Shown here: positions 27,272-35,847 of the stretch, piece by piece
How positions within the stretch are numbered: position 1 is the first letter of the stretch
Layout of the letters: every line of letters starts with the position of its first letter
Assembly (NCBI GenBank): GCA_036272595.1
Contig: DATAYM010000017.1
Location: forward strand, 1-64,000
DNA length: 64,000 nt
DNA from: Poindextera sp036272595
GTDB taxonomy: Bacteria > Pseudomonadota > Alphaproteobacteria > Caulobacterales > Caulobacteraceae
Direction: 5' to 3'
The notes under the pieces: model-generated
Databases searched by the model: none
What the model was told of the DNA's origin: nothing
The model's input: only the letters and a program-made list of their open reading frames with translations
Made by a program: the position numbers and the translations under genes

Positions 27272-28678
27272 ATGTCGGCCTTTCGCCGTCATCTCGAAGC
27301 GGTGCGCCGCGGGGCCCGGGCGCGGGCCGGCGAGATCGCCTGCGCGGCGGCCGGCGCGCTCGCCTTTGCCGGGCTGATCGCCGCCTTCAGCCTCTTCCCG
27401 CCGCGGCGCGCCGAGGCCGTGCCGTCGTTCGCCCAACAGACCGGACTGCCCTGCGCGGCCTGTCACGTGGGCGCGTTCGGTCCGCAGCTCAAGCCCTATG
27501 CGCGTGACTTCAAGCTGTTCGGCTACGTCAACGGCGATGGCCGCAACACCCTGCCGCCCATCGCACTCGTGATGCTGTCGTCCTTCAACCATACCCAGGC
27601 GCCCCAGGACCTGGGCGTCGCGCACTACGGGCCGAACGACAACCTCACCATCGATCAGATCAATCTGATCTACGGCGGCGCCTTGCCGGGCGGCGCCGGG
27701 ACCTTCGCCGAAGTCACCTACGACGGGGTCCATCGCGCATTCACGATCGACAATCTCGACATCAAGCGCGCGATCAATCCACGGTTCGGCGGACATGAGG
27801 CGGTGCTTGGCCTCGATCTCAACAACCGGCCGACCGTCCAGGACCTGTGGAATTCCACCCCGACCTGGGGATTTCCGTACAACGCTTCGGCGCTTGCCCC
27901 GACGCTGGCCGCCTCGACGCTGCTGGACGGCCAACTGGCGCAGCGCGTGCTCGGCGTCGGCGCCTACGGCATGTGGGACAATACGCTCTATACCGAATTC
28001 ACCGCCTACGCCCCCGTCGCGAACAGCACGCTCGTGCATCTAGGGGTCCGCACCGATCCGGGCGCGGACGTCTATGACGGGATGCTGCCCTACTGGCGCG
28101 TGGCGCTGCAGCATGCGCTCGGCGACGACCACTATTTCGAGGTGGGCGCCTACGGCCTCTCCGCCCAGAGATATCCTGGCGGCGAGCGGTCGGCGGGGCT
28201 CGATCGCCTCACCGACGTCGCCCTGGATGGCACCTACCAGTTCACCGGCAGCGACGACCATTTCGTCTCCGCCCACGCCACCTGGATCCATGAGCGGGAA
28301 AAACTGGACGCCAGCACTCGGCTGCTCGGGACAAACCCGTCCAATCACCTCGACACCGTGCGGGCGGATGTGTCGTACAGCTACAAGGACACCCTGACGC
28401 CGTCGGTGCAGGTGTTCCGGACCTGGGGATCGCACGATCCGGCGCTCTACGGCGGACCGGGCGGCGATCCGTCCAGTCAGGGCTACATCGTCGAGTTGGC
28501 CTACGTGCCACTCGGCAAGCCGGGCTCCCGGATCAAATGGGCCAACGCCCGCTTCACCGTGCAGTACGTCGGCTATTCGAAATTCGACGGTGTGACCCGC
28601 GGAGCCGCGGGTCACAACACGCTCTACATCAGTACCCGCATCGCCCTGGCCCCATTCGGCGCGCTGGTGCAGCGCTGA
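27272..28678 (+). CDS. Outer-membrane monoheme cytochrome-porin (Cyc2-like architecture)
   Basis: 468 aa. An N-terminal signal region ends near RAEA, followed by PSFAQQTGLPCAACH with one heme c site (Cys61, Cys64, His65) and a short linker PQLKPYARDFKLFGY. The rest is rich in alternating strands (TLYTEFTAY, YFEVGAYGLS, YIVELAYVPL), as in a beta-barrel. This heme-then-porin order is that of Cyc2, the outer-membrane Fe(II) oxidase, and of broader uncharacterised relatives. The C-terminus ends in GALVQR rather than the usual aromatic residue, so the last strand is unusual. The electron donor is unknown. Confidence 0.75.
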   Translation: MSAFRRHLEAVRRGARARAGEIACAAAGALAFAGLIAAFSLFPPRRAEAVPSFAQQTGLPCAACHVGAFGPQLKPYARDFKLFGYVNGDGRNTLPPIALVMLSSFNHTQAPQDLGVAHYGPNDNLTIDQINLIYGGALPGGAGTFAEVTYDGVHRAFTIDNLDIKRAINPRFGGHEAVLGLDLNNRPTVQDLWNSTPTWGFPYNASALAPTLAASTLLDGQLAQRVLGVGAYGMWDNTLYTEFTAYAPVANSTLVHLGVRTDPGADVYDGMLPYWRVALQHALGDDHYFEVGAYGLSAQRYPGGERSAGLDRLTDVALDGTYQFTGSDDHFVSAHATWIHEREKLDASTRLLGTNPSNHLDTVRADVSYSYKDTLTPSVQVFRTWGSHDPALYGGPGGDPSSQGYIVELAYVPLGKPGSRIKWANARFTVQYVGYSKFDGVTRGAAGHNTLYISTRIALAPFGALVQR

Positions 28679-28731
28679 GCCTGCGCTCCTCCTGGTTTTC
28701 ATGGGCGTCGGCCCCGCCGGCCTAGTCTAAA

Positions 28732-28774
28732 ATCGGATGGTTAACGGGTGCGGTAAGATTGGGGCGGGCGGCTC
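28732..28774. repeat. Source-side copy of the 24265 fragment
   Basis: ATCGGATGGTTAACGGGTGC and the following 23 bases match 24265-24302 with few differences. It lies in the 221-base gap between the cytochrome-porin and HK3, which otherwise shows nothing recognisable. Confidence 0.65.
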
Positions 28775-28899
28775 AGCGGAACGCCCGCGTCGGCTTCATT
28801 AAGCCTGCCGGGTTCCTCACGGGCGACGCCGACGGCGAAGGGCAGACCACCGCCCTTCCGCGTCTGTGGCGCGATCGTCTTGCGGCGGCATGATCGCCG

Positions 28900-30357
28900 T
28901 CAAGCGGCCTCGGCGAGAACATCGTTCAGGGTTTCGATCAGCACCTGGGCGCCGACCGGCTTGCCGAGGTGCCGCTGGGCCCCCGCCTCCTTGCCGCTCG
29001 CCACCTGTTCGGGCTGGCAGTTGGCGGAAACGATGACGATCGGCGCCATCGCGCGGCCGGCTTCGCGCTCCAGTTTGCGGATCTCGCGGGTCGCGGTCAG
29101 GCCGTCCATCACCGGCATCTGAATGTCCATGAGGATTGCGGCGAAAGCCTGCCCGCGCGCGGCCTCGACCGCCTGGCGACCGTCCTCGACCGACACCCAG
29201 GCGGCCCCGACCTGATCGAGGATCGTCTCCAGGACCTTTCGGTTGGTCGCGTTGTCGTCGACGATGAGTATGCACAGCGGCGCCTCGACCTCATTCGTCG
29301 CCCCGGCGGCGGGCGTCTCGGCGCCCGCCGCCGGCTCGCGGCCCAAATCCTTCAACGGGATATCGAAGAAGAACGTCGATCCGACGCCAGGCGTCGAATG
29401 CGCGTCGAGCGTTCCGCCGAGTGCGGCGACGACGCGGCTGGCCAGGGCGAGGCCAAGGCCCGCGCCGCCATGCTGCCGGGTTTCGCTGTCGTCGATTTGG
29501 CTGAATGTGTCGAAAAGCTGCGCTTTGAACCCTTGGTCGAAGCCTTCGCCGGTGTCCGCGACCGCGAAGCGGTAGCGGTCGTCGCCGAGGGCCTCTGCGG
29601 TCAATCGCACACCGCCGCGGGCGGTGAACTTGATGGCGTTCGACAGAAGGCAGGCAAGAATCTGCGCCACAGCTTCCGCGTCGCCCTCAACGTCGCCGTC
29701 CTCGACGACCTCGACCTCAAAGGTCAACGCCTTAGCCTTGGCCTGCGTCATGAAGGGACGGGCGATAGCCGCCAAAGTCGGCTGAAGCTGGAACTCGCCA
29801 ACGGCGTGGGGCTCGTCGTGTGGCGCCTGGCCGCGCGCGAGCGCCAAAAGGTCCCCGATCAGATGGTCGAGCGTCGCCGCCGAGAACCGAATGCCGTCGA
29901 CCAGTTCCCGTTCTTCCGGCGGCAGGTCCCTTCGGGAAAGCGCCTCGCTGAGACCAACGACGCCGTTCAGGGGCGTGCGCATCTCGTGGCTCATATTGGC
30001 CAGGAACCGCACCTTGGCGCGTTCCGCGGCCTGGGCGCCCTGCAACGCGGTCTCCAGCGCCGTGGCCGAAGCCAAGAGCAGGCGTCGCTCCTGGGTCAAT
30101 TGCAAGATCGTGCGGCCAACGATGAAAAGGGCGAAGGCCAGGCCGAGGACCGAGCCCACAATGAGAGCCCACCGGCTGGCGGCATAGGCCGTGGCGAGCG
30201 TCTGGACGCGAATCGCCAGCGTGCGGCCTTCGCCCGCGCGCAGACCATTGATGGCCCCCTTTATCGCGTCTACGTCGCCGATTGCCGACGCGGGCGTAGC
30301 GGGGGGAACCAGGCCGAGGGAGAGGTCGCGCAGCCTTCTTTTTCTCATCCTCTGCAT
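28900..30357 (-). CDS. Hybrid sensor histidine kinase/response regulator with truncated sensor (HK3)
   Basis: 485 aa. It begins with a charged stretch and what looks like the tail of a CHASE3-type periplasmic domain (AIKGAINGLRAGEGRTLAIR), then one membrane helix (about 62-82). The kinase has NMSHEMRTPLNG (His124), NAIKF and GAGLGL, and a receiver with LMDIQMPVMDG (Asp411). The first membrane helix and the start of the sensor are missing, so the gene has probably lost its 5' portion. Whether it still signals is uncertain. Part of its 5' region is duplicated at 24303. Confidence 0.82.
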   Translation of the reverse strand: MQRMRKRRLRDLSLGLVPPATPASAIGDVDAIKGAINGLRAGEGRTLAIRVQTLATAYAASRWALIVGSVLGLAFALFIVGRTILQLTQERRLLLASATALETALQGAQAAERAKVRFLANMSHEMRTPLNGVVGLSEALSRRDLPPEERELVDGIRFSAATLDHLIGDLLALARGQAPHDEPHAVGEFQLQPTLAAIARPFMTQAKAKALTFEVEVVEDGDVEGDAEAVAQILACLLSNAIKFTARGGVRLTAEALGDDRYRFAVADTGEGFDQGFKAQLFDTFSQIDDSETRQHGGAGLGLALASRVVAALGGTLDAHSTPGVGSTFFFDIPLKDLGREPAAGAETPAAGATNEVEAPLCILIVDDNATNRKVLETILDQVGAAWVSVEDGRQAVEAARGQAFAAILMDIQMPVMDGLTATREIRKLEREAGRAMAPIVIVSANCQPEQVASGKEAGAQRHLGKPVGAQVLIETLNDVLAEAA

Positions 30358-30568
30358 GGGGGCCGGTGATACAAAACAGCCTATAGTGGCAGGTTAACCG
30401 CGCTACACCTTGCCGGCGACATAGTGTCGCGCCTTCCCGAGCTGGCCCGCGGCGCGACGCCCAATGCCCCGGCGACCGCGCGCGTTGTCCAGGCATGCTC
30501 CTCCACGCCATTGGTCCTTCTTAGGGCCGCGTCGGACGTCGGGTGGCGGGTTAGCTTCGGAATGAAGG

Positions 30569-30655
30569 TGGTGCGGGCGGCCGGGGTCGAACCGGCACGG
30601 GGTTGCCCCCAACGGATTTTAAGTCCGTTGCGTCTACCGATTCCGCCACGCCCGC
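30569..30655 (-). tRNA. tRNA-Leu (anticodon UAA)
   Basis: Read on the minus strand, GCGGGCG (from 30655) pairs with CGCCCGC, followed by discriminator A and an encoded CCA. The anticodon loop CTTAAAA gives UAA. TTCGACC is the T loop, and a long variable arm (GGGGGCAACCCC) is as expected for leucine tRNA. Confidence 0.95.
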
Positions 30656-30698
30656 ACGGGGCTCAGCATAGCCCAGGCCCGCCCGCGGCGCCAAAAGC

Positions 30699-31646
30699 CT
30701 AGAGCCAGCCGCGCCATTTGAACCAGGCAAGCGGGATAATGGTCGACAGCACGATGGCGCCGATGCCGAACTGGTAGCCGTAGGCCCAGCCGTATTCCGG
30801 CATGTTGTGGAAGTTCATGCCGTACCAGCCGGCCACCAGGGTCGGGAAGATGCCGACCACCGAGAACACCGTCAGCACCTTGAAGATGTCGTTCTGCTCG
30901 ATGCCGATGAAGCCGACGATGGCGTCCAGCAGGAACTGGACCTTGTTCGACAGGTGCTCCTCGAACTGGTTCAGCGAATCGATGTCCAGGCTCACGGCGT
31001 GCAGCCGGGTCAGGAAATCCGGCGCGATCCAGGCCTTGGCGTTCTCCTGGGCGAAGCCGGCGATGCGCCCCACCCCCAGCATGCCGTCGCGGATGATCGA
31101 GATGCGCTCGCCGATGCCGCCGAGCTTGCGCAGCAGGCCGCGCAACTGCTCGTTGGAGCGCGCCACCTTGCGCAATTGCTCGGGCGAGGCGCGGAAGACG
31201 CCGTGGGAGATGTCGACTAGCTGCTCGCGCGCATTTTCCAAAAGGTCGGCTTGACGGTCGACAAACCCCTCCAGCAGCGCGGTGAAGATCTCGACGGCGT
31301 CCACCGCGCGGCCCGGCGGACAGACCCGCGCCGCTACGGCCTCGAACGCCTTCAGCGCCGTGAAACGCACGGTGACCAGGAGTTTCGGGGTCAGGATCAT
31401 GCCGACGTGCGACACCGAGGGATGGTCGGTCTCGGCGTCGGCGATCACCGGGCAGGACAGCCGAAGCTGCTGGCCCTCGACGATCAGCTGGCTGGAGCGC
31501 TCGATGGCGCTGAGGTCCTCCAGCGTCGGCAGCGGGTAGCCGAGATGCGCCTCGATCTGGCGCAGCTCCGCCTCGGTCGGACTGAGCAGGTCGATCCAGG
31601 CCGTCTCGGCCGACAGCTGGTCGCCGGGCGGCTGCCAGCTGATCAT
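30699..31646 (-). CDS. corA: Magnesium/cobalt transporter CorA
   Basis: 315 aa. A large cytoplasmic N-terminal domain is followed by two C-terminal helices, with the signature YGMNFHNMPE just before the loop that forms the pore entrance. CorA is a pentameric channel for Mg2+ and other divalent metals. Its ATG overlaps the stop of the CinA/MoaB-like gene by one base (TGATG), so the two are translationally coupled. Confidence 0.94.
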   Translation of the reverse strand: MISWQPPGDQLSAETAWIDLLSPTEAELRQIEAHLGYPLPTLEDLSAIERSSQLIVEGQQLRLSCPVIADAETDHPSVSHVGMILTPKLLVTVRFTALKAFEAVAARVCPPGRAVDAVEIFTALLEGFVDRQADLLENAREQLVDISHGVFRASPEQLRKVARSNEQLRGLLRKLGGIGERISIIRDGMLGVGRIAGFAQENAKAWIAPDFLTRLHAVSLDIDSLNQFEEHLSNKVQFLLDAIVGFIGIEQNDIFKVLTVFSVVGIFPTLVAGWYGMNFHNMPEYGWAYGYQFGIGAIVLSTIIPLAWFKWRGWL

Positions 31647-32419
31647 CAGCCGGCCTTCTCCGGCGGGTCGGGGATGATGTTGGCGACCCCGACCGCTTTC
31701 AGCGCCGCAATGAGCGCCTCAACCGTCGCAGCCACCTCGGCCTCGTCGCGGCCGCGGATGACCAGGTTGGCGCCGAAGCCGGTCTCCTCGCCATAGAACG
31801 GATAGCTGCCCAGCGACAGGGCCGGGTGGGCTTTGGCGACGGCCTCCAGCGGCGCGGCGATGACCCCCTCGCCCGTGCCCTGCACCCGCACGGTGCGGGC
31901 GATCACCACCTTGCCGGTGCGCAGGCGCGGGCCGACGTCCTCCATCATGCCGCGCATGATCGCCGGCACCCCGGCCAGCACGAAGACGTTGCCGATCTGG
32001 AAGCCCGGCGGGCCCTGCACCGCGTTCTTCACCAGGCTGCCGCCCTCGGGCACCCGGGCCATGCGCCGGCGCGCGGCGTTCAGCTCGCCGGCCCAGCGCG
32101 CCGTCATCATGGCGATGATCTCGGGGTGCTCGTACAGCGGCACGCCGAAGGCCTTGGCGACGGAATCGGCGGTGATGTCGTCATGGGTCGGCCCGATGCC
32201 GCCGGTGGTGATCACATAGTCGTAGCGCCGGCGCAGGTGGTTCAGCGCATCGATGATCTCGTCCTCGATGTCGGGCACCACCCGCGCCTCGGCCAGGTCG
32301 ACGCCATAGGTCCCCAGATAGCGGGCGATGAAGTTCAGATTGGTGTCCTGGGTGCGGCCGGACAGGATCTCGTCGCCGATGATCAGCACGGCGGCGGTGA
32401 CCCGATCGCTGCTCGCCAT
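31646..32419 (-). CDS. Molybdopterin-binding domain protein (CinA N-terminal / MoaB-like)
   Basis: 257 aa. AAVLIIGDEILSGRTQDTN and VITTGGIGPTHDDITADSVA are the two binding loops of the MoaB/MogA fold. The deamidase domain of full CinA is absent, so this is the short competence-damage-inducible type. The role may be pyrophosphate or nucleotide-related metabolism, as for other CinA N-terminal proteins, but is not known. It is divergent from sfsA across 49 bases and coupled to corA downstream. Confidence 0.88.
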   Translation of the reverse strand: MASSDRVTAAVLIIGDEILSGRTQDTNLNFIARYLGTYGVDLAEARVVPDIEDEIIDALNHLRRRYDYVITTGGIGPTHDDITADSVAKAFGVPLYEHPEIIAMMTARWAGELNAARRRMARVPEGGSLVKNAVQGPPGFQIGNVFVLAGVPAIMRGMMEDVGPRLRTGKVVIARTVRVQGTGEGVIAAPLEAVAKAHPALSLGSYPFYGEETGFGANLVIRGRDEAEVAATVEALIAALKAVGVANIIPDPPEKAG

Positions 32420-32468
32420 ACCTCACCGCCTCTGGACGCCTTGAGCCTTCCCCGGCAATAGGGCGCCC

Positions 32469-33185
32469 ATGCTTTTGCCGCAACCGATGCTGCGCGGGGT
32501 TCTGGTCCAGCGCTACAAGCGCTTCCTGGCCGACGTGGTGCTGGAGGACGGCGGCGCGCTCACCGTCCACTGCCCCAATCCCGGCGCCATGCTGGGGCTG
32601 AACGCGCCGGGCCTGACCGTGTGGGTTTCGGTCTCGCCCGACCCGAAGCGGAAACTGCCGCACACCCTGGAGCTGGTCGAGGTCGACGGCGGCCTGGTCG
32701 GCATCAACACCATGGCGCCCAACCGGCTGGTCGCCGAGGCGCTGGCGGCGGACGCCATCCCCGAGCTGGCCGGCTATGAGACCATCCGCCGCGAGGTCCG
32801 TTACGGCGAGAACAGCCGGGTGGATTTCCGGCTGTCGGCGCCGGACCGGCCGGACTGCTTCGTCGAGGTGAAGAACTGCCACCTGCTGCGCGGCGGCCGG
32901 CTGGCGGAGTTCCCCGACTGCGTCACCGCGCGCGGCCTGAAGCACCTGGGCGATCTGGCGCGCGAAGTCCGAGGGGGAAACCGCGCCGTGATGCTGTTCG
33001 TTATCCAGCGCACCGACTGCGACGCGTTTGAGACCGCCGCCGACCTGGACCCGGCCTATGCGGCGGGCCTGCGGGACGCCGCGCGGGCCGGCGTTGAAGT
33101 TTTGTGCTACGGTTGCGACATAGAGAAGGACGCCATCCGGATCGGCGCGCGCATGGCCTGGCGCTCGGCGAACCTAGGGATTTAG
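32469..33185 (+). CDS. sfsA: Sugar fermentation stimulation protein SfsA homologue
   Basis: 238 aa, family-typical length. The N-terminal RYKRFLADVVLEDG, the HCPNPGAML segment, NSRVDFRL and CFVEVKNCHLL match the SfsA family, which has an OB-like N-terminus and a restriction-endonuclease-like core (D and E-x-K residues in the last two motifs). SfsA proteins bind DNA and may be nucleases; the physiological role is unclear. It precedes the aminopeptidase gene by 5 bases, forming an operon. Confidence 0.93.
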   Translation: MLLPQPMLRGVLVQRYKRFLADVVLEDGGALTVHCPNPGAMLGLNAPGLTVWVSVSPDPKRKLPHTLELVEVDGGLVGINTMAPNRLVAEALAADAIPELAGYETIRREVRYGENSRVDFRLSAPDRPDCFVEVKNCHLLRGGRLAEFPDCVTARGLKHLGDLAREVRGGNRAVMLFVIQRTDCDAFETAADLDPAYAAGLRDAARAGVEVLCYGCDIEKDAIRIGARMAWRSANLGI

Positions 33186-33190
33186 AGAGC

Positions 33191-34021
33191 ATGACCGACA
33201 CTGAGGTGATCACGACCCCGGCGGCCAACCGCCGCTCATCGACGATCAAGATCCATACCGAGGAAGACTTCGAAGGCATGCGCCGCGCCGGCCGCATCGC
33301 GGCGGAGTGCCTCGACATGCTGACCGAGCACGTCAAGCCCGGCGTGGTCACCGACGACCTGGACAAGCTGGCGCGCGAGTTCACGCTCGACCACGGCGCC
33401 CTGCCCGCCTGCCTGTTCTATCGCGGCTATTCCAAGACCGTGTGCATCTCGCCCAACCACGTGGTCTGCCACGGCATCCCCGGTCCGCGCGCGCTGCGCG
33501 ACGGCGAGATCGCCAATATCGACGTCACGGTCGTCGTCGACGGCTGGCACGGCGACACCAGCCGCATGTACCTGATCGGCGACGTGCCGGCCCGCGCCCG
33601 GCGGCTGGTGGACGTGACCTACGACGCCTTCGAGCGCGGCCTGGCGGTGGTCAAGCCCGGCGCGCGGTTCGGCGACATCGGCCACGCCATCCAGTCCTAT
33701 GTGGAGAGCCAGCGCTGTTCGGTGGTGCGCGATTTCTGCGGCCACGGCGTCGGGCGGGTGTTCCACGACGCGCCGAACGTGCTGCACTTCGGCCGCCGCG
33801 GCGAAGGCGCGGTGCTGGAGGCCGGCATGATCTTCACCATCGAACCGATGGTGAACCTGGGCAAATACCAGGTGAAGCTGCTCGCCGACGGCTGGACGGC
33901 GGTGACTCGCGACAAGTCGCTGTCGGCCCAGTGCGAGCACTCCATCGGCGTCACCGAGACCGGCGCGGAGCTGTTCACCGCCTCCCCCGCCGGCCTGTTC
34001 CGGCCCGTCACCCAGGCCTGA
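33191..34021 (+). CDS. map: Methionine aminopeptidase, type I
   Basis: 276 aa from the ATG at 33191. Removes the initiator methionine from new proteins. Metal ligands are visible in IANIDVTVVVDGWHGDTSRM (two aspartates), CGHGVGRVFH (His), IFTIEPM (Glu) and CEHSIGV (second Glu segment). A 25-30 residue N-terminal extension precedes the catalytic fold. It follows sfsA by 5 bases and is closed by a hairpin at 34032. Confidence 0.95.
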   Translation: MTDTEVITTPAANRRSSTIKIHTEEDFEGMRRAGRIAAECLDMLTEHVKPGVVTDDLDKLAREFTLDHGALPACLFYRGYSKTVCISPNHVVCHGIPGPRALRDGEIANIDVTVVVDGWHGDTSRMYLIGDVPARARRLVDVTYDAFERGLAVVKPGARFGDIGHAIQSYVESQRCSVVRDFCGHGVGRVFHDAPNVLHFGRRGEGAVLEAGMIFTIEPMVNLGKYQVKLLADGWTAVTRDKSLSAQCEHSIGVTETGAELFTASPAGLFRPVTQA

Positions 34022-34031
34022 GCCGTCCATT

Positions 34032-34053
34032 CGCCCGGCGGCTTCGCCGGGCG
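34032..34053 (+). terminator. Hairpin after map, probable terminator
   Basis: CGCCCGGCG (34032-34040) and CGCCGGGCG (34045-34053) form a perfect 9-bp stem with GCTT as the loop. Only a short TT follows, so termination may be partial. It lies between map and radC. Confidence 0.5.
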
Positions 34054-34070
34054 TTGACTCCAGGCCGCGC

Positions 34071-34904
34071 ATGGAACAAACATCGAACATGGCTTCGCGG
34101 TTCGTCGATTCCGGTTCGCTCCAGCGCCAGTTCCCGCTCGGCATGGCCGATGTGGGCTTAAGCCTCGGACGCCTTCCCGACCGCCCGAAGCCCGAAATGC
34201 CCGAAGCGGAGCCGGCGGTCGACGACGAGCCCAAGCCGCATCATCTCGGTCATCGCGACCGGCTGCGCGAGCGGGCGCGCAAGGGCGGCCTGGCCGCCCT
34301 GCCCGATTATGAGCTGCTCGAGCTCTACCTGTTCCGCTCCATCCCCATGCGCGACGTCAAGCCGCTGGCCAAGGCGCTGCTGACCCGGTTCGGCAGCCTG
34401 TCGGGCGTGCTGGCGGCCTCGGTCTTCGACCTGCGCACCGTGCCGGGCGTCGGCGACAGCGTGGCGCTGGACCTGACCCTGCTGCACGAGGCGATCCTGC
34501 GGACGGTGCGCGAGCCGGTGGTCAAGCGGACGCTGATCTCGTCGTGGAGCGCGCTTTTGTCTTACGTCCGCATCGCCCTGGCCAACGAGCCGCGCGAGCA
34601 GTTCCGCGTGCTGTTCCTCGACCGCAAGAACCAGCTGATCGCCGACGAGGTGATGAACCGCGGCACCATCGACCACGCCCCGGTCTATCCGCGCGAGGTG
34701 GTGCGCCGGGCGCTGGAGCTGTCGTCCTCGTCGATCATCCTGGTGCACAACCATCCCTCGGGCGATCCGACCCCCAGCGCCGCCGACGTCGAGATGACCC
34801 GCCACGTGGTCGAGGCCGGCCGGCCCCTGCGCGTCGCTGTCCACGACCACCTGATCGTCGGCCGCGAAGGCGTGGTCAGCCTGAAAGAGCTGAAACTGTT
34901 CTAG
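34071..34904 (+). CDS. radC: RadC family protein (JAB/MPN domain)
   Basis: 277 aa. An N-terminal unstructured stretch leads to a helix-hairpin-helix region (LRTVPGVGDSVA) and the C-terminal RadC JAB domain. The zinc motif is complete: EVMNRGTIDHAPVYPRE and LVHNHPSGDPTPSAAD. RadC was once linked to DNA repair, but its function is unproven. Starts at 34071 and 34089 are both possible. No gene follows for about 290 bases; that stretch (34905-35198) holds only an AT-rich imperfect palindrome near 35067 and nothing else that I recognise. Confidence 0.92.
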   Translation: MEQTSNMASRFVDSGSLQRQFPLGMADVGLSLGRLPDRPKPEMPEAEPAVDDEPKPHHLGHRDRLRERARKGGLAALPDYELLELYLFRSIPMRDVKPLAKALLTRFGSLSGVLAASVFDLRTVPGVGDSVALDLTLLHEAILRTVREPVVKRTLISSWSALLSYVRIALANEPREQFRVLFLDRKNQLIADEVMNRGTIDHAPVYPREVVRRALELSSSSIILVHNHPSGDPTPSAADVEMTRHVVEAGRPLRVAVHDHLIVGREGVVSLKELKLF

Positions 34905-35198
34905 TCAGGCGCTGATCCTCAACAGGGGCGCAGCGCGCTGAACAGCGGCGAGCTGGACCACGCATCGACAAAAGCTGTGCTCGGCGGCGCGTGGTCGAGA
35001 CCAAGACGTGGCCGGTGCGGGCCAGATGAAGGCGCCGCGGATGAACTCATCATGCCCGGAAAATGAAGAGATTTTCATCTTCACGCGTCCTACTTTTACT
35101 GACTGGACAGGCGCCTATCTGTGGTCCCGTGAGGCGGACATCGCGCCCATAACCTGACCGTCGGCCATCGTGGCTCCCGGCCTCTGAAGGAGGTCCAG

Positions 35199-35672
35199 AT
35201 GAAGAAGTTTCTCGCAGCTGTCGCCAGCATAGCGCTCCTTGCGGCGCCCTTGGCGTCCCTATCCAGCCCCGCGTCGGCTCGCCCCGGCGGCGGTGGCGGC
35301 GGTTTCCACGGTGGCGGTGGAGGCTTCCATGGCGGCGGCTTCCACGGAGGGGGCTTCCATGGCGGCGGCTTCCATAACGGCGGCGGTTTCCGCGGCGGCG
35401 GCCATCGCGGCGGCTACGGCGGCTATTACCTTGGCGCGGGCGCCCTTGGGTTCGCGCTCGGCCTGGACTACGCCGATCCCGGCTTCTACGGCGATCCCGA
35501 CTACTATGACGACTATGCCGGTTACGATGGCGGGCCCTATGACGACTATGGTCCCGACAGCGCGCCGCCGGCGGCGTACCCGCAGCCGCCCTCCCAGGCC
35601 CAATCGCCGCAGGCGTGCGGATCCTGGTCATGGGACCCCGCGCGTTCAGCCTACAACTGGGCGCCCTGCTAG
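35199..35672 (+). CDS. Secreted FHGGG-repeat protein of unknown function
   Basis: 157 aa with a strong AAGGAGGT ribosome binding site. A clear signal peptide (MKKFLAAVASIALLAAPLA) precedes a run of FHGGG units, about five copies, then GGYGGYYLGAG and an Asp/Tyr-rich segment (DPDYYDDYAGYDGGPYDDY). Two cysteines sit near the C-terminus (QACGSWSWD and the final NWAPC). The histidines and aspartates could bind metal. I do not recognise a function. Confidence 0.75.
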   Translation: MKKFLAAVASIALLAAPLASLSSPASARPGGGGGGFHGGGGGFHGGGFHGGGFHGGGFHNGGGFRGGGHRGGYGGYYLGAGALGFALGLDYADPGFYGDPDYYDDYAGYDGGPYDDYGPDSAPPAAYPQPPSQAQSPQACGSWSWDPARSAYNWAPC

Positions 35673-35788
35673 ATCCGCCAGCGACGGCCGCTAGCCGAAA
35701 GCAATGACCAGCCACGGGCGCGCCCAGCAAGGCCGCCCGTGGCGCCGGCCGCGCCGGCGCCGGTCCGTGCCGGCGGGCCGTCATCCGT

Positions 35789-35820
35789 GCTAAAGTCTAT
35801 GCGCTTGATGCATCAATCGC
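35789..35820. promoter_or_regulatory. Probable LysR binding site upstream of its own gene
   Basis: Contains TTGATGCATCAA, a perfect 12-base palindrome (35805-35816), and CTATGCG. The same 32-base block is present in inverted orientation at 36766-36797 with 24 of 32 bases identical, so it is likely a regulatory site and not chance. Confidence 0.6.
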
Positions 35821-35847
35821 GGACTGACGGCGGAGCGGCCCGGCTTC

